DNA of 64,000 bases from Juglans regia (lineage: Eukaryota; Streptophyta; Magnoliopsida; Fagales; Juglandaceae). Within the stretch, counting starts at the first letter, position 1, and every line of letters begins with the position of its first letter. The notes below the pieces were generated by a model. The model was not told the origin of the DNA. It worked only from the letters and a program-made list of their open reading frames with translations, and did not search any database. Shown here one piece after another: positions 22,368 to 32,620 of the stretch. Made by a program: the position numbers and the translations under genes. The stretch covers positions 8,988,521 to 9,052,520 of the forward strand of contig NC_049911.1 in NCBI RefSeq assembly GCF_001411555.2, written 5' to 3'.

Positions 22368-25041
22368 CTAACATAAACAAATTCCAACCATGGAATGAAA
22401 TACACCAACAAAATTAATTACAAATAAAAGTATTGCAACATTTTCAGTCATGCACGTGTCCACGATCTTGAGTCTCCCATCTAGAGCTTTATGAAGTTCT
22501 GAAAGTTCTGGTCGTTTCTCATCCCCAAGTTGGGTTTCACTAAAGTCCAACATTTCGGTAGTGTTTTGAGGAGGCTAGCAATAGATAAAAAAGTAAAAAA
22601 GTCATAATCATATTACCAAACATTGCAAAAAGTAAGAATAAAAAAGTAAGACAATAGAATCATGAGTTACCTGAATGACAATACTTTCTTGAGTCCCAAC
22701 AACTGTTTGCCCAAATAAATTCCTGCACGTGTCAACCCTATCGATATTTTTTCCATGTGGCTACAAATCAATAAAAACCAGATTATGTCTAACAATCAAA
22801 TACACAAGATAAAAATTATAAATATTCATAATGGAACACAGAGTTGACCTGTTTATGTTTTCCCTTCTGAGTAGTCTTTTTCGTCGTGAGTTTGACTCTC
22901 TCGATCATTGATTTTTTTTCTGAGGCATGGCGGTCTTCCTTTGTCTCTAACTACAAGGGGATTTAGGACTTTCTTTGAACTCCCAATTGTACTTGCATTA
23001 ATAGTTGTATCTGCAACATATTCCAAGGGTCGTTGGGGCGACTTCTTGGTGCGATAAACAATGTTCATTGCATGTAACTTATCTATCATATCATCAGTAT
23101 GTTCATCACATGACGCTACATTTGTGGCAACGTCATAGCATACCTATTCAAAATTTTTTCTTTTTGTTAAGTTCAAAAAAAAATAAGAATTTCACAATCC
23201 GACCATGTAACAAACCACAACCAACAAAATAAGAATAAAAATAAGAAAATAGCATACCTTCAATATACGCAAATATCTGCACACTTCTGGCCTTGCATCA
23301 ACTGAGTCATAAGTACTACGTATGAGAGTGTATGTCCTTTCTCCATCGATCTAATATATACTTTTCTGGCACTTTTTTCACTTTGTTAACTCTCATAATG
23401 GCTAATGCATGTCTACACAATATCCCTCTCATTTCGAACAGTGAGCATGAACGCTTCACATCAACTTCGGCCTCATTAAAGTACACTGTTTGGGTCACCT
23501 CCTTGATGAAATCATCAACTTCTATTTCATCTTCTACATGGTACGTTGCAATTACACCATCTTTTCGGTGTAGAGTTGGAAGAACACCAAGCATTCCCAC
23601 TACTTCTTTTTAAATTTCTCTAAATTTAAAGTTAGTATATGTGACTTGAAATATCTTCTCAAGTGGAAAAATAGAGACGGCAAGAATTGTGACATTGAAT
23701 GAGTGAAAGTCAGCTGCATTTTCATTCTCAATCTTCTTTCTCAACGCATTATCGAATTGATTAACAAACTCTTTTAAGTTTATCCTAGCATGAACGTACC
23801 CGTCAGAGAAAGCATTCATGCTTTCGCTTCGTTGGGTTGTGCTCAGTCTAGCCCAAAAAATTTCTTTTAGGAATACCGGTGCCTAATAGGTACGCTCAGC
23901 GTATAAAGTTTGCAAGCAAGCATTTTCCTGCAAATTGTATGTTGTAATCATCACTTCCCAACAACTCTCAAACTCATCTATTGTTTGAGAGTCATACACA
24001 CACTTAAGCAATTGACTTTTCAACCCATCTTTATATGCACCATGTGAACCGAGTTTTTCAGGTAATTTCTTCAGTATGTGCCATAAGCAAAATCGGTGTC
24101 GGGTATTCGGAAATACAAACGCAATCGCATTTTTCATGGCTCTATCTTGATCTATGATAATAGCCTTTGGAGTTTCACCATCCATACAGTTCAACCAACT
24201 CTGAAACAACCATGTGAACGTTTCTGTATCCTCATTAGAAATCAATCCTGCCCCTAAAAGGATTGACTGTCCATGGTGGTTTACACCAACAAACGGTGCA
24301 AACGACATCCCATACCTATTTATCAGATATGTAGTGTCGAACATGACAACATCACCAAAATATTTGTATGATGCTCTACTTCGTGAATCTGCCGAAAAGA
24401 CATTTTTCAACCTCTCATCATCATCCATGTCCATTAGGGAAAAGAATCCATTATTCTTGTATTACATCCTAGCGAAATACTCATGGAGGGCTCCAGCGCC
24501 ACCTTTCTCAAGTCTAAGGTGGCGTGCCTTGTCAATATAGTTACAACAATCTTTTTCATTGAATGGTAAGTTCTCAAACCCACCTACTTCTTGCACAAGA
24601 GCAGTGACGCTTTTGTTCATTCTGATATCAGCCTGATCATTTGTATCTAGCATTCTCTTAAGAGACAAACTTAATTCTCTATTGCACCGAAAGAACCTCG
24701 CCTTTTTGTGGACTTAGCCCGTGATTGTGGGTATTGTGAACAGTCAACAACTTCAACATCCCTTCAGAAAACGTAGCATTTATCCTTGCATTACAGCCTG
24801 TCTTTGATGTCGGACGTGGTCGAGCGACATTTGTGGTCCGATTCTGTGCCTTCCCGCCATGAGCACAACCCAATGTGATATATCTAAGCCTCCCATTCTC
24901 AAACCTATGGCTCATTTGTGTCATTATCTCAAAGTCGCATTGTTTTCCATAACTTTTATAGTAAGAAATTAACTCTTCTTCAGATTTAAATATCATCCCC
25001 AACTTCGGCTCCTCAATGATTTTAGCCTCCTCAGTATGCAT
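22368..25041 (-). pseudogene. FAR1/FHY3-related (MULE-derived) gene, broken
   Basis: Read from 25041 downward: an N-terminal FAR1 DNA-binding domain (SEEELISYYKSYGKQCDFEI, then C and H ligands to NTHNHGLSP), a MULE transposase core (DVVMFDTTYLINRYGMSFAP, IIDQDRAMKNAI, HRFCLWHIL), a SWIM zinc finger (CSLFEMRGILCRHALAI), and C-terminal exons resembling FRS proteins (PLVVRDKGRPP; QESIVIQ; MLDFSETQLGDEK). FAR1-related proteins are transcription factors domesticated from Mutator-like transposases. Lesions: a one-base insertion in an A run near 24704 shifts the frame, in-frame stops follow at about 24459, 23883 and 23610, and another stop lies near 22853. Introns are visible at about 23144-23257 and 22750-22848. 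It is a pseudogene, either of a host FRS gene or of a MULE. Confidence 0.85.
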
Positions 25042-25096
25042 GGTTGTCCCTTCTTCAGAAAACGTGACCTTCGTTTTTTATCTTAAATTTTATTAT

Positions 25097-27467
25097 TTTT
25101 AATTATATTTGTAAGAGTTATTTTATTATTAAGCAGGTTTGTAGAGTATACTATCTATATCATCATTTAAATCGTAAGATTCAAATTTTAAAATTTCTCT
25201 TCTAAAGTAAATTATATTATGTAAGTATTTTATTATGTGTGCTCTACATACCGACACTGACTTGAAAATAGAGTTTTTCTATCAATAATATGATAATATA
25301 TAAAGCTACGTACTTAAAATATGTCACCTCAGTACATATATTAGTTAAGATGACAAAATTTAAGATGAAAAGTAACATTAATGTTACAACTTTATAAACA
25401 TTGAAAGCTTAGCTCGAGAAGAAGAAAAAAATAGTTATGAAAAACAAACACAACATATATTATAACCTTATAAAGTCTTATTCAAGTTAAACAAATTAGA
25501 AATGACAGCCTTCATTGGCAACGCGCGCATGCATGCAAGCTCATCCTCTGGTCTGGTGATCATGTAAATGGTACAGTTTTAAAGTCAAGGAATAAACTAG
25601 CACTGAGAAGTACATGACATAATCATCCTTAATTTTTCAACAATTTCACAAATGGTCCTTAATTAATTCCCTCGTAGCCCTATATATATAGAATAACTAG
25701 ATCAGAAAAGCTAGAATTTGACATGTCACGCATGAGTCATTATAGCAAGACTATGTATGTGGTATGTCCCAATCATTTGTGTCTTGCAAAAGGGACCTTT
25801 TTTGGGGTTGGTTAATTGTATCGACCTTTTTAAAGTTGATGAGATTTCGACCTTAATAATCACTAAAATCAGCCCCTTAAACAGATTTAAAAACTGTCCA
25901 AATTTGGCGCCAATATTCACCAAATTGTATTATAAGTCCTATCTTTGTATTATTCCAATGGCTGATTTGGTTACACAAAACTAAACTATCTTATCTCATC
26001 TTATCTAATCATTACAAATTTTTCGAATCTAAAAAATAAAAATTATATTAAAAAATTATATTATAACAATATTTTTTTCAACTTTCAACAAAATATTTTA
26101 TCTCATCTTATCTGTTTAACCAAACATGGCCTATAGTTGGAGGGTCATGTAATTGGGGGAAGTTCATAGATCTTCAAAGTTTATGTAGATGAACTATATA
26201 TGCACATGAAAGATCTTGTTCTAAAAGGCTCTTGTTTCACCTTCTTTAATTGGATTCACCCTATTGATTTCACTAAAATAGGCTTACAACTGCGTTCAGA
26301 ACTCTAGCTTCTGACTTGAAGTTGAAGTCAATTTTGAGCTTGAACTTTGAGTTAGAGCTAATTTCAGATTGCATGATCTCTCCATATGCATGTTGTCAAG
26401 ATAGTCAATGTCACTATAGACTAGATGGAGATAAATAATGAGATGGCTACTAGAAAGGACTGCTCCATTGAGCTGCCCTTTGCCAAGGCCAAGACTCGAA
26501 AGCTTGCAGCACTCTGATCCATAGAAGCAATCTTCAACAAGTTAAGGACTTGCGCATGCACCGCCGCAAGTCAAACCTAGAAGCTTAATTTGTGAGAGCT
26601 AGCTAGCTAGCTCGTACATGAAGGAGATTTGGAAGTCATATCATGCATGCAAAGCTTTTATTGGCAATTCTTCCCCATCATTCCATGCATGAGCTAGCCC
26701 ACGATCTTGCGAGCAAATCCTATCATTTGTGCAGTACATGCAAATTCCGGTCCGCACGAGTTGACGAAACGAATCATATACCCTTTGGTCATGAGAAGCA
26801 TTTTTATCATTTTCTTGCGCTCACTCTTTGTCCTTTGGTTCTATAGTGGAAAGAGTTTCCCAACCCCTCTTTGTTTTTAGATCTATGCATGCATGCACTT
26901 CCTTATTTAAAAGTTGTAATCTAGACCTCAATTGTCAATAAATCACCAACTTAATATAATACAGTTCTATTCAAATCTACTGACATTCAACACAAAAGAA
27001 GTGAAACGGTTAAAGTCCTTGCTACAAGAAAAATAAATATTTATAACAAATTATTTATAATTAATTGCGTAAAAATAGACTATTTTTAACAAAAAAAAAA
27101 TCATTTTTATAAAAAATATTACCATATATCCCATCAATTGATACTTATTTGGGGTTTGTATGTGCTCTTTTTTGCTGTTTTGCTAAGGATTAATAAAGCT
27201 GATTGCGTCGGTTAACCGACAAAAAGAAATTTGGATTTCCAAAAGGCTAGTAAGGATTATTGTAAATGTCAGTTCGCGTGCACGTTTTTTTATTAGGGGG
27301 GGGGGGTTTGTTTGATACTCTTTGATTTGAGTGTTGTTTTTATTACTGCAAGGCTCTGTGTGTTGTGGGTGGTGGTTGGTGGGCAAGAAGATGGTCTTGG
27401 CTATGATTTCATAGGGCCAACGTGTTGCTGTGTTAAATCTGGTTTTCGTCACATTAATTTATTTTAA
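25097..27467. repeat. Repeat unit B, copy 2 (B2)
   Basis: The unit is colinear with B1 (14613-16951). The E2F-like TTTGGCGCC is kept at 25903. Differences are scattered substitutions and short indels, for example an extra ATGC near 26737 and an extra 14 bp near 26778. Homology stops at CACATTAATTTATT, where a MITE-like sequence begins. Confidence 0.9.
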
Positions 27468-27650
27468 GGGGACGTTTGGATTCGAAAATGATTTAAGATG
27501 AGTTGAGATGGATTGTGAATAATAATGAGATGAGTTGTGAATAATAATAAGATTTGTGAGTTAAAATTACTGAATAGTAATGAATAATAATAAGATGAGT
27601 TGAGATGAGTTGAGATGAACTGAAATGCTCTGAGATATATAAAGAATAAT
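27468..27650. repeat. MITE-like sequence of the GAGATGAGTTGAGATG family
   Basis: It starts GGGGACGTTTGGATTCG and contains repeated AGATGAGTTGAGATG blocks, the hallmark of a family also seen near 31230, 36750 and 50930 (there as CAACTCATCTC and ACATCCAAACAC). A clear second terminal repeat is missing, so this may be one end only. Confidence 0.55.
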
Positions 27651-27839
27651 TCTATGCATAAGTTATTATTTACTTTCATATCTCATAATTATAGTTTTTC
27701 TTTTTTTATAAAATATGTAGATATTTTTTATAAATTGTGCAGCATAAAATGGTAAATAATATCTTATGAAAAATAAATCATATATAAAATAGTGAAACAA
27801 TTAGTGGAGAAAAAAGAAGGTTGAAACTAAACTGTAGAA

Positions 27840-28210
27840 GTCCCATTGACATGAAACAAATCAATTGACAGCCTTAATTGGCAATGCATGCAAGCTCATT
27901 CATTCTCTGGTATGGTGATTATGGTAAAAAAAGAAAAAAAAAATGGTACACTTGTCAAGTCAATGAATAAAATAAGCAGTGAGAAGTACATGCTAATTCT
28001 TCATTTTTCAACAGGTTCATGGATGTGGTTCATCCACAAGAATGGATTTGACATGTAATTATAGCAACAGTAAGCATGTGATTTATACCAATCATTTGTG
28101 TTTTGCAAAAAGGGACCCCTTGTTAAAGTTGATGAGATTTTTAGGCCTCTAAAATCACACAACATATTCAAAAACTGTCCATATTTAGCGCCAATATGCA
28201 CCCCATTACA
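27840..28210. repeat. Diverged third B-type unit (C)
   Basis: The order of motifs matches the middle of B1/B2: TGACAGCCTTAATTGGCAA, GCATGCAAGCTCATTC, GAGAAGTACATG, TTTTTCAACA, CCAATCATTTGTGT, TTGCAAAAAGGGACC, GTTGATGAGATTT and TTTAGCGCCAATAT. Identity is clearly lower than between B1 and B2, so this is an older copy. Confidence 0.75.
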
Positions 28211-28974
28211 GGACATCTTTTCGCATCATTCTAATTAATAGCTTGAGTGAGAACCACCTTTCTTTTTTTGGGTCCCACTTGGTTGATTTTAACTTCAATC
28301 TTGTGGTGGGTTGCTTTTTCAAATTAACTCCCCCCGGATTTTAGCTTGTGTCCTTTTCCTTGACAAGTTAGATTTCATCAAGGTTAAAAGAATGTTTAGC
28401 CAAACACACACCCTTTTCCCTCCCCAACCTTTTCAATTGTCATTTTGACCAATCAACTCGGCAAGAAAAAGATAAAAGGATAAAGTTGTATAACAGCGAC
28501 ATCTAGTCAGAATAATGGGGAAGAGAGAATAAAGTTGCCAAAAGAAAACTTCAAAATAAAAATATAAAATAAAAAACGTGTCCAAGAAGAAGAATAAGAA
28601 AGAACCAAAACAAAGAAAGAAACAATGGGATTGTGACTAATTCGCATAAGAAAGCACAGCCGACATATGAGTGAATAGTTTGTGGATATGAAACTAAATC
28701 CCTAAGATTCAATGGAATGGATCTACATATCTTCAATTTCATATTTAAGTTGTATGAAAAATTTTGGAAAAAAGCTCACAGCTGGTCGAATGAGTTCACC
28801 ATTTTTACACCAACCAGTAAGGATTTGCCACGCAAGAGACTTAGCAAAGTATACTTTACACCAACATTCAGTAGATTATATTTTTCGATCTTTTCCACCC
28901 TCTTTCTCTCTCTCCCTACCCCCACCCCCGTTGCCTGCAAGTCCTCCCTCTCTCTCTCTCTCTAAAATTCGGAC
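28211..28974. other. Spacer, CT-rich near 28900
   Basis: No supported gene is seen. A CT-rich run at 28900-28963 (CTCTCTCTCCCTACCCCC) precedes the gene fragment downstream. Small open frames on the plus strand here lack domain character. Confidence 0.4.
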
Positions 28975-29526
28975 AATGTCAAGCACCTCTGACCATCAGA
29001 ACTTGTAGAACATAATGAAACAAGGGATTGAAGGCCCATATAATTAGAAAATCCTCTCCCGACATTGCTATAATCCCCATATTCATCGGTGTTAATTTGG
29101 TCTTCGTCCTAACAGATGAATCGATGATTTTGTAATCCAAGCATAATCCATCAGAGTAGTGGAAAGGCATATGGGGTTTAGACTCTTCTAATGGAGGTGG
29201 GGTAGGTGATCCATTGTTAGAGAAAGAATTAGGGGTAGGCAGTGGGGGCGGGGGCGGGGGCGGGATGGGGTGGAACCCTGCCTCGTATATACCCCGCCCC
29301 GCTCTGTTTGTAATATATATATATATATATATTAATTATATATATATTATATGTAATACGTATTACATAAAAAGAAATACCCAGGCATAGGTTAACGTCG
29401 TTTTGTGTCTGAGTATTTCTTTTAATACCCTTGCCCATAATAAAAACGATGGCATTTTGATTATGGGTTAATACCAGGTTGAAGAGTCCCCCCAGCCCCT
29501 GTTTCTCTTCTTCCTCGCGATGCATA

Positions 29527-29557
<31 letters not shown>

Positions 29558-30318
29558 ACGATTCTTGAGTCATTGTTTGCCTCACTAATGACCAATCACC
29601 ATCGTCATCTCGAGTCGCCGTAGCCGTCGCAGATTTCCATCGCCGTCTCAATCTCAGTATTGGGCGAATGTAAGTAGGGCTCAATGGCTCACTCTCGAAT
29701 CTCTTCGTCAATCACCCCATATTTTTTTTTTTTAATTTGTGGATGGAGATTGGAGGATGGGATTAAAGGAGAATGAGATTGTGAATTGTAGAGGATTTGA
29801 TTGTGCATGTAGTTTTGTGAATTGCTTGATTGTGCTCAATGAATGTGTTGTCAAATTGTGAATCACTAAATTGTAATTTGTTGTGGAGATTGGAGGGGCA
29901 GGGGGCAGGGCCCGGGGGAAAAATCCCAACCCCTGCCCATGTGGGGGCGGGGGGCAAGATAGGGGGGGCCCCACTCCGTAGGGGGCCGGTAGCACCCCTA
30001 GAAAGAATTTCTGCCAGAGCATAAGGTTGAGGAAGAGCCATCTGAATGCAAAGACAGCCCACTAATAGGAGATGATGCACATGTATGCTTATAATGCCAT
30101 GAAGGGTCGTCATAACACATACCATACATGCCCTGAGTTTTATAACTTACCAAAGGCCCATGAACAAGGATGACACAATGAGTTTCGTTACATTGTTGAT
30201 GCAGATGATGATTATGATGGATATTGCATGATGTTGCATAACGGATCTCGTCCAAAAACGTTTCGAGCTCTTCATCATTCTTCATGTTTTCTCCAATCTC
30301 AACTATTTCAAACTTCAA
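28975..30318 (-). pseudogene. N-terminal gene fragment split by a hAT element (possibly Pumilio-like)
   Basis: The minus-strand frame starts at 30318 or at the internal Met at 30285 (MKNDEELETFLDEIRYAT) and runs through a histidine-rich stretch to SPISGLSLHSDGSSSTLCSG at 30000. There a hAT element interrupts it. On the other side, at 29229 downward, the same frame resumes as FSNNGSPTPPPLEESKPHM and runs to about 29030, where the frame is lost. The acidic start and the SDGSSSS / GSPTPP pattern resemble the N-termini of some plant Pumilio (PUF) RNA-binding proteins, but no PUF repeats are present in the window, so this name is tentative. The fragment is truncated and interrupted, hence a pseudogene. 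Confidence 0.5.
29230..30000. mobile_element. Nonautonomous hAT-like transposon, 771 bp, in a gene fragment
   Basis: It begins TAGGGGTAGGCAG and ends GGTAGCACCCCTA, giving inverted TAGGGGT termini typical of hAT elements. The flanks carry an identical 8-bp direct repeat GAAAGAAT (29222-29229 and 30001-30008), the hAT target-duplication length. Both subterminal regions are G-rich (GGGGGCGGGGGCGGGG; the right side is similar). The interior has a TA run, a CT run at 29534-29557 and a GC-rich leader-like segment, but no transposase. Confidence 0.85.
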
Positions 30319-31224
30319 ACATCAAACAAGAAACAAACAACAAGAAGCGACAACAACAAAAATAGAAACATGCACAGTAGAGAACGAGACCACAAACCAA
30401 TCAAACCCTTCAATCCCCGAAATCAAAAAACCCACACCAGACAGTGATTCACAAACGCTAAATACCAAATACTCTGAAGAGATTACCAATTTCTATTGTT
30501 AATGCCTTAATTTGCACAACAGACCAGAAGAGAGGAAAGAATCATCTCCGGCCATGAGATAATTCAGGTTTCGATATGATGTTCTTCGCGTTTATCTATA
30601 AAATATGTAATAAATAAACTAAATAAAAATAAATATAGAGAGACATATAGATTTACGTGGCTCGGCATAATGCCTATGTTCACGGGTTGTTTGGGAGAGA
30701 AATCAACTATGATAGGTGAGTTTACAATCTCTTATGACCTCAAATATCGCTCAATACAATGGAGAAATTTAGGAAAGATCATTTGGAGTCGCTCTGTGTG
30801 GTAGAGTTTGGTATATGAAGTTTTTGCAGAGATATTTTATGTAGAGAGCTTGTCGAGAGTCTGTCAGATTTGTAGAGAATCTCCTCATATATATAAAAGT
30901 CTCTTTTTTTTTTGAGTGATTGCCTTGTGAACCTTTTTTTATTTTAAGAGTTTGAGTCCATTTTCTTTTAGGAGTCTGTTAGGAGTCTGTGTGTCTTTCC
31001 TCTTAGAAGTCTGAGTTAACTTGTCTTATCTCTTCTTGAATTTATCTCTTAACTTGATATTCGGCCTTATTTCGAGACTAAATTATAGGCTGCTGATTTG
31101 ACTCATATATCTATCATTTGTGGTTTTTGTTTATGATGTTGTGAGAAACATTTCGATAAAAATCATCTCATTTGGGTCTTTGGTTTTCTTCGAGACGAGT
31201 TGGTGAAGCACGTAAAGATTGAGT
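30319..31224. other. Spacer with an uncharacterised repeat-like block
   Basis: Positions 30600-30920 contain ATTTACGTGGCTCGGCATAATGCC and TATGTTCACGGG, a motif I associate with dispersed plant repeats but cannot classify. Multiple AGAGTCTG / AGGAGTCTG echoes lie at 30950-31015. No gene is seen. Confidence 0.35.
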
Positions 31225-31428
31225 GTACTTTTGGAAATTAAATTAAACTCAACTCATCTCAATTCATCATTATAATTTTTTTAAATTTTAACATAAAATA
31301 TAATAAATAATTTAACTTTTTTAAATCTTAAAATAATAATAAAATTTAAAAATAATATTTTAATAATATTTTATCATCTCAAGTCAATTTAATTTAATTC
31401 AATTTAACATCCAGACACTTCTTAAAAA
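31225..31428. repeat. MITE of the CAACTCATCTC family
   Basis: The left arm AAACTCAACTCATCTCAATTC and the right arm TATCATCTCAAGTCAATTTAATTT with ACATCCAGACAC flank an AT-rich interior. It relates to 27468-27650 and 50925-51235. Confidence 0.5.
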
Positions 31429-32229
31429 TGTTACATACGGTTTACCAAGGGATTGTAGGGCAAGAGACGCTATATGGCCCCCAATAGACACTGGGAACAG
31501 GCCTACGGGGGTGGGGGAGGAGAAACAGTGTTTCGCAGCGACTTTTTATTCTGCACGAGTGAGAGTAAATTTTATTCGTGGGTCAGTGGGAGGATATACA
31601 CTCCCTAGTAATGTAATAGAATTTGATTTGTGAAAAAGAATTATAAATATAAATTTTATAAATTAAATCGTATCATATTAATAATGCAAATAATGTATTT
31701 TGTTACCTTGTGTCGTAAATAAAATGTCTCCTATATCTCAATTCAGAAAGACAAAATCTAACATAATTCTTTTTTTATAAAATCTAAGTTATCAATTATT
31801 TGACATATATAATATTAACGAGTAATGTTTTTTATAGTTATTGAATGCGTAAGTGTCATGTAATTATTTTTAAAAAATATAAAATTTATTAATAAAAAAT
31901 TATTATTTTTATATAAATTTTATATATATTTATTTTTTTAAAATAATTATTTAATATTTATATATTTACGATTGTAATTATTATTTTTTAATATTAAATA
32001 ATATAAAGTCAATTTATCACTTTGAATCTGAAGGGTTGTCTAATGGTCTATACCATTAGACCAAGATCTAATCCACGAGTCAGAAATTATTAATTAAAAA
32101 ATAATCATGTAGTTAACTAACATTAAAAAAAATTAGAGCATTGATTACTCTCTGTCACGGACATAAAAATAAAAAAGGAAAATAAATAAAGAAAAAAAAA
32201 AGATTAATTAAAAACAGAGCAAAGATAAG
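31429..32229. other. AT-rich spacer with a MITE and a short perfect hairpin
   Basis: A diverged MITE of the GAGTAATGTT family occupies about 31826-31990. A perfect 10-bp stem (GTCTAATGGT / ACCATTAGAC) with a 4-base loop lies at 32038-32061. No gene is seen. Confidence 0.45.
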
Positions 32230-32620
32230 ATCACACAGGGCTCAATGATTCGACTCATCACATCTCATATGTGGTTAAAAAGTTGACCAGAGATGAGGTC
32301 CCACCACCATATGCCGCTTCGAAAAGCGTTTATTCAAAGGGTTTTGAGGACAGAGAGAGTGTGAAAGATTTGCGAAAATCTCTGTTGCCTCCGCTTGACT
32401 CTGTGTTTGTGTTTGTGGGTCTCTGAACAAAGTCCAAAAACACCAACGTAACTGCTTGCTGCAGGCGCGACGTATGGCGATCCCTCTCTCCTCTTCAAAT
32501 GGCATCTCTGCCAACATACGCTCCTTGTGCGCAGACCCTTTAGTGGGGTTCAATCAGAGCTTGTAAATTTTTCATTTTTTTTGTGTTTTTTGTTTTCCCC
32601 GAGATCCATCGTTGCTGTCC
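32230..32620 (+). promoter_or_regulatory. Upstream region and 5' UTR of the receptor kinase gene
   Basis: The roughly 390 bp before the start codon contain a W-box-like TTGACC at about 32283 and become GC-richer from 32440, consistent with a leader. No confident TATA box or upstream start codon deciding translation could be assigned. Confidence 0.4.
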
